From the NCBI GenBank assembly GCA_039812085.1, contig JBDHZU010000055.1, positions 1 through 11,507 of the forward strand: DNA of 11,507 nt, in the 5' to 3' direction. The notes below the pieces were generated by a model that had not been told where the DNA came from, made no database searches, and worked only from the letters and a program-made list of their open reading frames with translations. This DNA comes from JBDHZU01 sp039812085. GTDB taxonomy: Bacteria > Actinomycetota > Actinomycetes > S36-B12 > UBA10799. The translations under genes and the position numbers were made by a program. Positions 1 through 6,253 of this stretch are shown in pieces (the first letter of the stretch is position 1; every line of letters starts with the position of its first letter).

Positions 1-116
1 CTAGTCCTTTGCCCGGACCTAGTGGAAATGTGGAGTACTTCCTTCACCTGCACGGAAATGGCCCCTTGATAGGGGAGGATGAGATCAACCGTGCAGTCGA
101 GGAGGGCCCGCAGTGA
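1..116 (+). CDS. tlyA: TlyA, 16S/23S rRNA 2'-O-methyltransferase, 3' end only
   Basis: Only the last 37 complete codons are present; the gene enters from the left edge. The first full codon begins at base 3 and the stop is TGA at 114-116. The visible tail begins SPLPGPSGNVEYFLHL and ends AVEEGPQ. The S-P-x-x-G-P-x-G-N-x-E-[YF] pattern and the AV.EGP ending are, from memory, the conserved C-terminus of the TlyA family of FtsJ-fold 2'-O-ribose methyltransferases (often annotated hemolysin A). In mycobacteria TlyA methylates 16S and 23S rRNA and its loss gives capreomycin resistance. The catalytic residues lie upstream and cannot be seen. The stop overlaps the GTG of nadK by four bases (GTGA), the same neighbour as in mycobacteria, which supports the call. 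Confidence 0.85.
   Translation, partial: SPLPGPSGNVEYFLHLHGNGPLIGEDEINRAVEEGPQ
99..106 (+). promoter_or_regulatory. Ribosome binding site of nadK
   Basis: The purine run GAGGAGGG lies six bases before the GTG at 113. It is inside the last codons of tlyA and supports the GTG start that overlaps the tlyA stop. Confidence 0.75.
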
Positions 117-1027
117 CGACTCGCCGAGTGCTCGTTGTCTGGAATACCGGCAGAGCAGAAGCACGAGATATCGCTCGTAGCGCGATCAACGTGCTCGTTG
201 ATGCCGGCATTAACGTGCGAGTTCTTGCCTCAGAAGCTGACTCCCTGACGAATCTGCCGACTGACTCAGTGGAGATCGTTGAGGAAGGTGACGCGGCGGC
301 TGATTGCGAACTGGTTGTCGTTCTTGGTGGAGACGGCACGATTTTGCGAGCCGCAGAACTTGCTCACGGCCACGATGCTCCCGTACTCGGAGCCAATCTC
401 GGGCACATGGGATTCCTCGCGGAATCCGAGCCGGAACAACTACCGAAACTGCTCGCTGCAGTTGTGGCTGGCGAATACACGATCGAACAGCGGATGGCGG
501 TACAGCACAAACTGTTCCTGCCCGACGGTTCGGTCGAATCGGGTTGGGCGTTAAACGAGGTCAGCGTTGAGAAGTCCACCCGCGCTCGGATGCTGGACCT
601 GGTGATTGCGGTGGATAACGAGCCACTGTCTCGATGGCGAGCAGACGGGTTGGTGTGTGCCACGCCGACCGGATCAACGGCATACGCATGGTCTGCTGGT
701 GGTCCTGTGGTGTGGCCGGATGTCGAAGCGTTAGTGGTGGCACCCATCAGTGCACATGCCCTTTTTAGCCGTCCACTTGTCGTGAGCCCTCGCAGCGAGA
801 TCGAAGTCGAGATCATGCCCGAATCCGATGATGCAGTGATCAATTGCGATGGTCGACGACAGGTCAATGCCCCGGCTGGTTCGCGTATCGAAGTGAGTCG
901 ATGCGAACAGCCAGTCCTATTGGCTCGGGTCCACAGTTCATCGTTCGCCCATCGGCTAGTGGCGAAGTTCGATCTGCCAGTGAGTGGTTGGCGAGGTCGG
1001 GCAACAGACGAATCGGGGAGGTCGTGA
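113..1027 (+). CDS. nadK: NAD kinase
   Basis: ATP (or polyphosphate)-dependent NAD kinase, which phosphorylates NAD at the 2' position of its adenosine ribose to give NADP in the cytosol. The 304-residue length is normal for the family. Visible hallmarks are GGDGT at residues 72-76 (the diphosphate-binding GGDG motif after a hydrophobic strand), an NE pair at 148-149 in ALNEVSVEK, and the glycine-rich signature GSTAYAWSAGGP at 187-198, all in the expected order. The GTG start overlaps the tlyA stop as GTGA and has a strong GAGGAGGG ribosome binding site. recN follows after a single base. tlyA-nadK-recN is a common actinobacterial order, so the three are probably co-transcribed from a promoter outside the window. 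The older symbol is ppnK. No missing motif or frameshift is seen. Confidence 0.97.
   Translation: MTTRRVLVVWNTGRAEARDIARSAINVLVDAGINVRVLASEADSLTNLPTDSVEIVEEGDAAADCELVVVLGGDGTILRAAELAHGHDAPVLGANLGHMGFLAESEPEQLPKLLAAVVAGEYTIEQRMAVQHKLFLPDGSVESGWALNEVSVEKSTRARMLDLVIAVDNEPLSRWRADGLVCATPTGSTAYAWSAGGPVVWPDVEALVVAPISAHALFSRPLVVSPRSEIEVEIMPESDDAVINCDGRRQVNAPAGSRIEVSRCEQPVLLARVHSSSFAHRLVAKFDLPVSGWRGRATDESGRS
1015..1021 (+). promoter_or_regulatory. Ribosome binding site that fixes the recN start
   Basis: GGGGAGG is centred upstream of the GTG at 1029 with a seven-base spacer. It decides for this start over the in-frame GTG at 984, which lies inside nadK and has no comparable site. Confidence 0.75.
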
Positions 1028-1028
1028 C

Positions 1029-2777
1029 GTGCTTACTCAACTGCAGATCGACGGTCTTGGGGTTATTGCCTCTGCCCGAGTTGATCTGAAACCCGGTTTT
1101 ACTGTGCTGACCGGTGAAACAGGTGCTGGTAAGACCATGGTGTTGACCGCCATGAACGTTCTCTTGGGGGGAGCGATCCCGCCGGGACTGGCCAATAGCG
1201 ACCGGTCGGGTGTGCATGGAGTGTTCCGAGTTGACCCTGATGGCCGTGTCTCTCAGCGAGTGAGCGAAGCCGGGGGAGAACTAGACGAGGACGAACTCAT
1301 CATCGTGCGGAAAATGCCTGCCGGTGGACGTGCGCGAACCGTTGCTGGCGGTGCAGCCGTGCCGGCAGGACTACTCAAAGAACTCGCCGACGACCTGATT
1401 GAAGTCCACGGACAGTCCGATCAAGTCCTGCTGCGTCGGCCAGCTCGACAACGTGAACTACTTGATCGTTTTGGTGGTGTAGCGATTGCACCACTGGCAG
1501 ATCAGTGTGCGACGGCGTACCACGAATTCGTTGCCACCCATCAGTTGTATGCCGATGCTGTCGAGCACGAGCAGCAGCTTCGACAAGAAGTGGCCAATCT
1601 TCGGCAAGGCCTCGAACTGATTGAGTCAGTGGACCCGCAACCAGGTGAAGACGATGCCCTGAGTACCCAGGCCGCCCGGATGGCTCACGGTGAACAACTT
1701 CGGGCAGATTTATCGACGGCGTTGATGGCGCTGGATGATCCGGACGATCAACCGTCTGTGGTGACGCATGCAGCGACTGCGGTGCGCGCATTGGAGTCGG
1801 CCACCTCGGTCGATAGCACTCTGGATGAGCTCCACGTTCGCGCCCGGGAACTACAAGTACTGGCCGGTGAGTTGGCAATTGATGCCTCGCGGGCATTGAG
1901 CGATGTTGATTCTGATCCGGCTGAACTGGCAAATGTCGAACAGCGTCGATCCCAGCTCAAAGACCTCACTCGCCTTTATGGCCCGACTATTGATGATGTC
2001 TTGGCCTGGAGTAAACAAGCAGTCGAACGACTCACTGAGCTTGAGCAAGCAACTGACCTGGAGGCGTTGAGTAACGCCCTTGATCAGAAACGTCAGGGGT
2101 ACGTGGATATCGCGACCGCATTGCATGACGCTCGAGTAAAAGTGGCTAAACAGTTTTCCGAGCAGGTGGGAGCCGAGCTTGCTGGCCTGTCGATGCCGCA
2201 TAGTCAACTCGGCGTTCAGATTCGTCTACGCCCGGCAAGTGCACAAGGCATGAGTGTGCAGATTGAGGGACTTCCGGTCGAACCAGCAGCTAGCGGGATC
2301 GATGACGTTGCGCTGACCTTGACTCACGGATCGAGTGCTCCCGTTGAACTGGCGAAGGCAGCCAGTGGTGGAGAGCTGTCGCGAGTGATGCTGGCGGTTG
2401 AGGTTGTGATGGCCGATACCAGCGCGCCGGGAACGTTTGTCTTCGACGAGGTAGACGCGGGCGTTGGTGGTCGGGCCGCAGTGGAGATCGGTCGACGGCT
2501 TGCTGCCTTGTCTGCTCGCCATCAAATCCTGGTCGTGACCCACCTGCCGCAGGTGGCCGCTTTCGCCAATCATCACGTCTTGGTGAGTAAGCAGTTGGAT
2601 GGCAACGTGCTTACCTCTGACGTGCGGGAATTATCGGGCGATCAACGAACTGCAGAACTGGCACGCATGCTGGCCGGGCAAGACGACTCAGCTCATGCAA
2701 CCGCCCATGCAGACGAACTCCTTGACCTCGCGGCACGGGAACGGGCAACACGACCGGGTGTTTCTGCGCGGCGTTGA
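1029..2777 (+). CDS. recN: DNA repair protein RecN (SMC-like ATPase)
   Basis: RecN is a cohesin-like ATPase that acts at DNA double-strand breaks during RecA-dependent recombinational repair. The product from GTG 1029 has 582 residues, within the usual range. The N-terminus MLTQLQIDGLGVI matches the usual RecN opening. Walker A GETGAGKT is at residues 29-36, and a Q-rich HGQSDQ stretch follows in the N-terminal lobe. A long charged middle section (roughly 160-380) fits the coiled-coil arm. The ABC signature SGGELSR is at 446-452, Walker B ends in FDEVD with D473-E474, and an H-loop-like THLPQVAAFA follows. An in-frame GTG at 984 would add 15 residues inside nadK and is not preferred. In many actinobacteria this locus is followed by steA/steB-type genes; here pyrG comes next after 38 bases. 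Confidence 0.97.
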   Translation: MLTQLQIDGLGVIASARVDLKPGFTVLTGETGAGKTMVLTAMNVLLGGAIPPGLANSDRSGVHGVFRVDPDGRVSQRVSEAGGELDEDELIIVRKMPAGGRARTVAGGAAVPAGLLKELADDLIEVHGQSDQVLLRRPARQRELLDRFGGVAIAPLADQCATAYHEFVATHQLYADAVEHEQQLRQEVANLRQGLELIESVDPQPGEDDALSTQAARMAHGEQLRADLSTALMALDDPDDQPSVVTHAATAVRALESATSVDSTLDELHVRARELQVLAGELAIDASRALSDVDSDPAELANVEQRRSQLKDLTRLYGPTIDDVLAWSKQAVERLTELEQATDLEALSNALDQKRQGYVDIATALHDARVKVAKQFSEQVGAELAGLSMPHSQLGVQIRLRPASAQGMSVQIEGLPVEPAASGIDDVALTLTHGSSAPVELAKAASGGELSRVMLAVEVVMADTSAPGTFVFDEVDAGVGGRAAVEIGRRLAALSARHQILVVTHLPQVAAFANHHVLVSKQLDGNVLTSDVRELSGDQRTAELARMLAGQDDSAHATAHADELLDLAARERATRPGVSARR

Positions 2778-2801
2778 CCGAGTGAGACCCGGGTCGGCTG
2801 A

Positions 2802-2807
2802 TAGCCT
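2802..2807 (+). promoter_or_regulatory. Candidate -10 element of a leaderless pyrG promoter
   Basis: TAGCCT fits the actinobacterial TANNNT -10 pattern and ends eight bases before the pyrG GTG at 2816. This is the spacing expected if transcription begins at the start codon. No Shine-Dalgarno sequence precedes that codon, which agrees with a leaderless mRNA. No convincing -35 lies 16-18 bases upstream: TTGACC at 2774-2779 is 22 bases away. Short AT-containing hexamers arise by chance, so this is a proposal only. Confidence 0.42.
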
Positions 2808-2815
2808 GGTTATCC

Positions 2816-4519
2816 GTGGGTCAGGGATCGCCGAGAGCGGCTGGAACGACAGAAACCAAGCACGTCTTCGTCACTGGAGGCGTTGCATCGTCACTAGGAA
2901 AAGGCCTCACGGCTTCTAGTTTGGGTAACTTGCTGGTGCGACGCGGTCTGCGCGTCACCATGCAGAAGCTTGATCCCTACCTCAACGTTGACCCCGGAAC
3001 AATGAACCCGTTCCAGCACGGAGAAGTCTTCGTGACCGAGGACGGTGCCGAGACTGACCTCGATGTCGGACATTACGAACGTTTCCTCGATCACGATCTG
3101 AACCAGGCGGCCAACGTGACCACCGGCCAGGTCTACTCGACTGTCATCGCCAAAGAACGTCGCGGCGAATACCTCGGTGACACGGTGCAGGTCATTCCGC
3201 ACATCACCAACGAGATCAAGTCCCGCATCTTGGACATGGGGACCGATGAGGTCGATGTCGTCATCACTGAGGTCGGCGGCACCGTGGGTGACATCGAGTC
3301 GCTGCCGTTCCTTGAAGCGGTCCGTCAACTACAGATCGATGTGGGTCGAGACAACGTGTTCTTCCTGCACGTCTCACTGCTGCCCTACATCGGTCCGAGC
3401 GGGGAGCTGAAGACCAAGCCCACCCAGCACTCCATTCAGGCACTACGTCAGATCGGTATTCAGCCTGACGCGATTGTGTTGCGCGCGGATCGGCCGGTGC
3501 CGTCCGACATCAAACTGAAGATTGCGAATGCCTGCGGTGTGGATCGGCACGCGGTGGTTGCTGCTGTGGATGCTCCGAGCATCTACGACATTCCGAAGGT
3601 GCTGCATTCCGAAGGTCTCGATGCCTACCTCGTGCGCCGCTTGGATCTGCCATTCCGCGATGTCGACTGGGCACAGTGGGATGACCTGCTGCGTCGCGTC
3701 CACACCCCGAAGCACAACATCACTGTTGGACTGGTGGGTAAGTACATCGACCTGCCTGATGCCTACCTGTCAGTTACCGAAGCACTTCGGGCAGGTGGAT
3801 TCGACAATGACTGCGGTGTGAAGATCAAGTGGGTCGCCTCCGACCTGTGCCAGACCGAAGAAGGTGCCCGTAACGAACTGGGCGATGTCGATGCGATTTG
3901 TGTGCCGGGTGGGTTCGGTGTCCGAGGAATCGACGGCAAGGTTGGTGCCTTGCGCTACGCGCGTGAGAACAAGATCCCCACGCTGGGACTGTGCCTCGGT
4001 CTGCAATGCATGGTGATCGAGTACTTCCGCAACGAGATCGGCCTTACCGACGCGAACAGCACTGAGTTCGAACCGGAGTGTGCGTCACCTGTTATCGCCA
4101 CGATGGCTGAGCAGGAAGATGTCGTTTCTGGTGAACGAGACATGGGTGGCACCATGCGTCTTGGAGCATGGCCGGCAGAACTGGTCCCGGATTCGCAGGT
4201 CGCTAAAGCCTATGGCGCTACCTCGGTGAGTGAACGTCATCGTCATCGCTACGAGGTGAACAACCGAGTACGTGAACAACTGGAATCCTCTGGACTCGTT
4301 GTTTCCGGTACCTCACCCGATGGGCTGTTAGTTGAGTTCGTGGAACTGCCTGCCGACGTTCATCCATTCTACGTATCGACTCAGGCACACCCAGAGTTCA
4401 AGTCACGTCCTGATCGTGCGCACCCGCTGTTCTCCGGTCTGATCAAGGCAGGAATCGAACGCTCCATGAGCGGCAACGTTGAGCACGTCATCGACGTTGC
4501 TGGGGTAGGTCGTTCGTGA
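2816..4519 (+). CDS. pyrG: CTP synthase
   Basis: CTP synthase converts UTP to CTP using ATP and ammonia taken from glutamine, the last step of de novo pyrimidine nucleotide synthesis. The 567 residues hold both domains. The N-terminal amidoligase domain opens with TKHVFVTGG and the P-loop GGVASSLGKGL at 21-31, followed by QKLDPYLNVDPGTMNPFQHG. The C-terminal class I glutaminase domain carries the oxyanion segment PGGFGVRG, the nucleophile C393 in GLCLGLQ and the His/Glu pair H525 and E527 in AHPEF, so both activities look intact. The GTG at 2816 gives a 14-residue leader before the conserved KHVFV, similar to other actinobacterial PyrG proteins. It has no ribosome binding site but sits behind a TANNNT element. 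The stop overlaps the next gene as GTGA. Confidence 0.98.
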   Translation: MGQGSPRAAGTTETKHVFVTGGVASSLGKGLTASSLGNLLVRRGLRVTMQKLDPYLNVDPGTMNPFQHGEVFVTEDGAETDLDVGHYERFLDHDLNQAANVTTGQVYSTVIAKERRGEYLGDTVQVIPHITNEIKSRILDMGTDEVDVVITEVGGTVGDIESLPFLEAVRQLQIDVGRDNVFFLHVSLLPYIGPSGELKTKPTQHSIQALRQIGIQPDAIVLRADRPVPSDIKLKIANACGVDRHAVVAAVDAPSIYDIPKVLHSEGLDAYLVRRLDLPFRDVDWAQWDDLLRRVHTPKHNITVGLVGKYIDLPDAYLSVTEALRAGGFDNDCGVKIKWVASDLCQTEEGARNELGDVDAICVPGGFGVRGIDGKVGALRYARENKIPTLGLCLGLQCMVIEYFRNEIGLTDANSTEFEPECASPVIATMAEQEDVVSGERDMGGTMRLGAWPAELVPDSQVAKAYGATSVSERHRHRYEVNNRVREQLESSGLVVSGTSPDGLLVEFVELPADVHPFYVSTQAHPEFKSRPDRAHPLFSGLIKAGIERSMSGNVEHVIDVAGVGRS

Positions 4520-5208
4520 CCGATTCTGCGGAGACGTGGGAGGGTCCAGTCGTTGATGAGCCGGTAGGTATGCCAGTACCCGCAGCTAAATCGAGATTCA
4601 TTGGCCGTGTCTGGAACGTCAACACCGACACCGTGCAGATCGGTGACCAAACGGTTGATCGTGATTACGTCGTTCATAGCGGGGCGGTGGCCATCATCGC
4701 GCTAGACGACCAGGAACGCGTCTACTTGATTCGTCAGTACCGCCATCCCGTCGGTATGTACTTGTTTGAGCCGCCTGCTGGGTTGATCGATAAAGCGGGA
4801 GAAGAAGCGTTAGCGACTGCCAAGCGTGAGCTGGCTGAAGAAGCCGGTCTGGAGGCGGCCGACTGGTCTCTGCTGGTCGATTACTTCACCTCGCCAGGTG
4901 GGATGTCTGAGTCCATCCGTATCTACCTGGCCCGATCAGTTCGGGAACTGCCTGACGGTCGAATCCACACAGGTGAAGCTGAAGAGGTCGAACTGCCCGG
5001 TGTGTGGCTGCCGCTAGACGAAGCGGTGGGCAAGGTGTTGGACGGCAGCATCCACAACACCAGTGCCGTCGTGGGTCTGCTTGCAGCAGCGCGTGCGCGA
5101 GACGAAGGCTGGAAGTCTCTGCGCGCACCAGACACCGTCTGGGACACCCGGGATTGGATGATCGAGATGGGTCGTGTGCATTTAGGCCGCGACCACTTGG
5201 CGGACTAG
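4516..5208 (+). CDS. Nudix hydrolase, ADP-ribose pyrophosphatase type
   Basis: Probable cytosolic ADP-ribose pyrophosphatase, cleaving ADP-ribose to AMP and ribose 5-phosphate with a divalent metal. The 230-residue protein has the Nudix box at residues 89-112: G89, E96, then R104-E105-L106 and E108-E109-A110-G111-L112. Six residues rather than five separate the first G from the first E. From memory the M. tuberculosis homologue Rv1700, also next to pyrG, shows the same one-residue extension. The preceding strand pattern VYLIRQYRHPVG and EPPAGL is typical of the ADP-ribose subgroup. The GTG start overlaps the pyrG stop by four bases, with a modest GGGGTAGG ahead of it. The substrate is inferred from family and context; other nucleoside diphosphate derivatives are possible. 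Confidence 0.9.
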   Translation: MTDSAETWEGPVVDEPVGMPVPAAKSRFIGRVWNVNTDTVQIGDQTVDRDYVVHSGAVAIIALDDQERVYLIRQYRHPVGMYLFEPPAGLIDKAGEEALATAKRELAEEAGLEAADWSLLVDYFTSPGGMSESIRIYLARSVRELPDGRIHTGEAEEVELPGVWLPLDEAVGKVLDGSIHNTSAVVGLLAAARARDEGWKSLRAPDTVWDTRDWMIEMGRVHLGRDHLAD

Positions 5209-5215
5209 GCGAGCC

Positions 5216-6166
5216 ATGGCTGAAGTACCGGCCACTGCCATCGATCACCAAGTCACCGACTACCTCGCTCACCTGTCTGTCGAACGTGGACTAGCCGTCA
5301 ACAGCCTGCAGGCATACCGTCGCGACCTCACCCGCTACAAGACGTTCCTGGCTGAATCTGGAGTAACCGATGCGTCTGTGGTGACACGAGAAATGGTCGA
5401 AGTCTTCGGGCGTCAACTCGTGGAACCAACTGCCGATGGTTTGTCTGCCTCGTCGGCGAACCGCACGCTGAGTGCAGTCCGAGGATTCCACCGGTACCTC
5501 GTCGCGGAACAGATCAGTGCTTCTGATCCCAGTGCATCGGTGGGTGGACGACGTCCTGCCCGACGGCTGCCGAAGGCGTTGTCCGTTCCGGAAGTGCTCG
5601 CTCTGCTCGATGCCCCTCCGTTAGAAACTCCCGTGGGAGTTCGGGATCGGGCATTACTGGAACTGCTGTATGGAACCGGAATGCGTGTGTCCGAAGCGCT
5701 TGCCCTCGATGTTGACGATGTCGCGGAACAGCCCAAGGCATTGCTCATCACAGGTAAAGGCGGGAAGTCTCGGATAGTTCCGATGGGTCGGCATGCGCAA
5801 GCTGCGATCGATGCTTATCTGACGACCGGTCGGCCTGCCTTGGTTTTAGATGCCGGACCAAACCGTGGTGCCCGACCTCATGCGCTCTTCGTCAATCAGC
5901 GAGGCAAAGTCTTGAGTCGGCAGAGTGCGTGGTTTGTTCTGCAGGACGCAGCAGAACGAGCCGGGGTAGATCACGACGTTTCGCCACACGTATTGAGGCA
6001 TTCGTTTGCCACCCACTTGTTGGAGGGTGGTGCGGATATTCGCGTCGTCCAGGAACTACTTGGGCATGCGTCCGTGACGACGACGGAGATCTACACCAAG
6101 GTCACTATTGACGGGCTGCGTGAGGTGTACGCCGCCACACATCCGCGCGCCGCAGCACGGGAGTAA
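5216..6166 (+). CDS. xerD: Site-specific tyrosine recombinase XerD
   Basis: XerD acts with XerC at the dif site to resolve chromosome dimers before division. The 316-residue protein has the N-terminal SAM-like core-binding domain (about 10-100, with VERGLAVNSLQAYRRDL) and the C-terminal catalytic domain. All catalytic positions are seen: R157 in GTGMRVSEAL, K181 in GKGGKSRIVPMG, H258 and R261 in SPHVLRHSFATHLL, H284 in ELLGHASV and the nucleophile Y293 in EIYTKV. The assignment to XerD rather than XerC rests on position: the xer gene next to pyrG and the Nudix gene is XerD in mycobacteria. The ATG start lies seven bases after the Nudix gene and has only a weak AGGCGAG site, so translation may depend on coupling. 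No dif site was recognised in the window. Confidence 0.94.
   Translation: MAEVPATAIDHQVTDYLAHLSVERGLAVNSLQAYRRDLTRYKTFLAESGVTDASVVTREMVEVFGRQLVEPTADGLSASSANRTLSAVRGFHRYLVAEQISASDPSASVGGRRPARRLPKALSVPEVLALLDAPPLETPVGVRDRALLELLYGTGMRVSEALALDVDDVAEQPKALLITGKGGKSRIVPMGRHAQAAIDAYLTTGRPALVLDAGPNRGARPHALFVNQRGKVLSRQSAWFVLQDAAERAGVDHDVSPHVLRHSFATHLLEGGADIRVVQELLGHASVTTTEIYTKVTIDGLREVYAATHPRAAARE
6159..6163 (+). promoter_or_regulatory. Ribosome binding site-like GGGAG before an out-of-frame ATG
   Basis: GGGAG lies six bases before ATG 6170, at the end of xerD. That ATG is not in the scpA frame and opens a 27-codon ORF that overlaps the scpA start. The site may serve this small ORF or be chance. Confidence 0.35.
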
Positions 6167-6169
6167 TCG

Positions 6170-6253
6170 ATGCGTCGTTTACCGTTGTTCGGTGAATCCC
6201 AGCGTCATCGACCTCAGCGACGGTCCCTCCGGGCCGGACGCTGTCGAGGCTGA
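6170..6253 (+). CDS. Possible short upstream ORF overlapping the scpA start
   Basis: A 27-codon ORF starts at ATG 6170, four bases after the xerD stop, with a well-placed GGGAG. It ends at TGA 6251-6253, inside the first codons of scpA in another frame. The predicted peptide begins MRRLPLFGESQRH and is rich in arginine (9 of 27). No family is recognised. The arginine content may simply reflect reading scpA codons out of frame, so coding is doubtful. If translated on a read-through transcript it could affect scpA translation. Confidence 0.2.
   Translation: MRRLPLFGESQRHRPQRRSLRAGRCRG
6180..6185 (+). promoter_or_regulatory. Candidate -10 element of a leaderless scpA promoter
   Basis: TACCGT fits TANNNT and ends six bases before the proposed scpA GTG at 6192. 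No Shine-Dalgarno sequence precedes that GTG, so a transcript starting at the codon itself would explain its use. No -35 consensus is visible at the usual distance. The proposal depends on the start codon choice, which is itself uncertain. Confidence 0.38.

Noticed and set aside
364..867. Long minus-strand open frames opposite nadK, recN (for example 1375-1932) and other genes
   Set aside because: They lie wholly opposite clearly conserved genes, have low-complexity Ser/Arg/Pro-rich translations and no recognisable domain; they are antisense shadows.
984..1028. Longer recN start at GTG 984
   Set aside because: It lies inside nadK, lacks a ribosome binding site and adds residues without family support; GTG 1029 has GGGGAGG and the standard RecN N-terminus.
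2774..2779. TTGACC as the -35 element of the pyrG promoter
   Set aside because: It is 22 bases from TAGCCT, too far for a normal 16-18 base spacer, and it includes the recN stop codon.
2810..2818. DnaA-box-like TTATCCGTG
   Set aside because: Only the first six bases fit the TTATCCACA consensus; it is single and overlaps the pyrG start, so there is no reason to infer an origin.
6108..6191. Longer scpA reading from TTG 6108 or GTG 6120
   Set aside because: It runs inside xerD, and the added residues (Cys- and Arg-rich) look like an out-of-frame reading rather than a ScpA leader.
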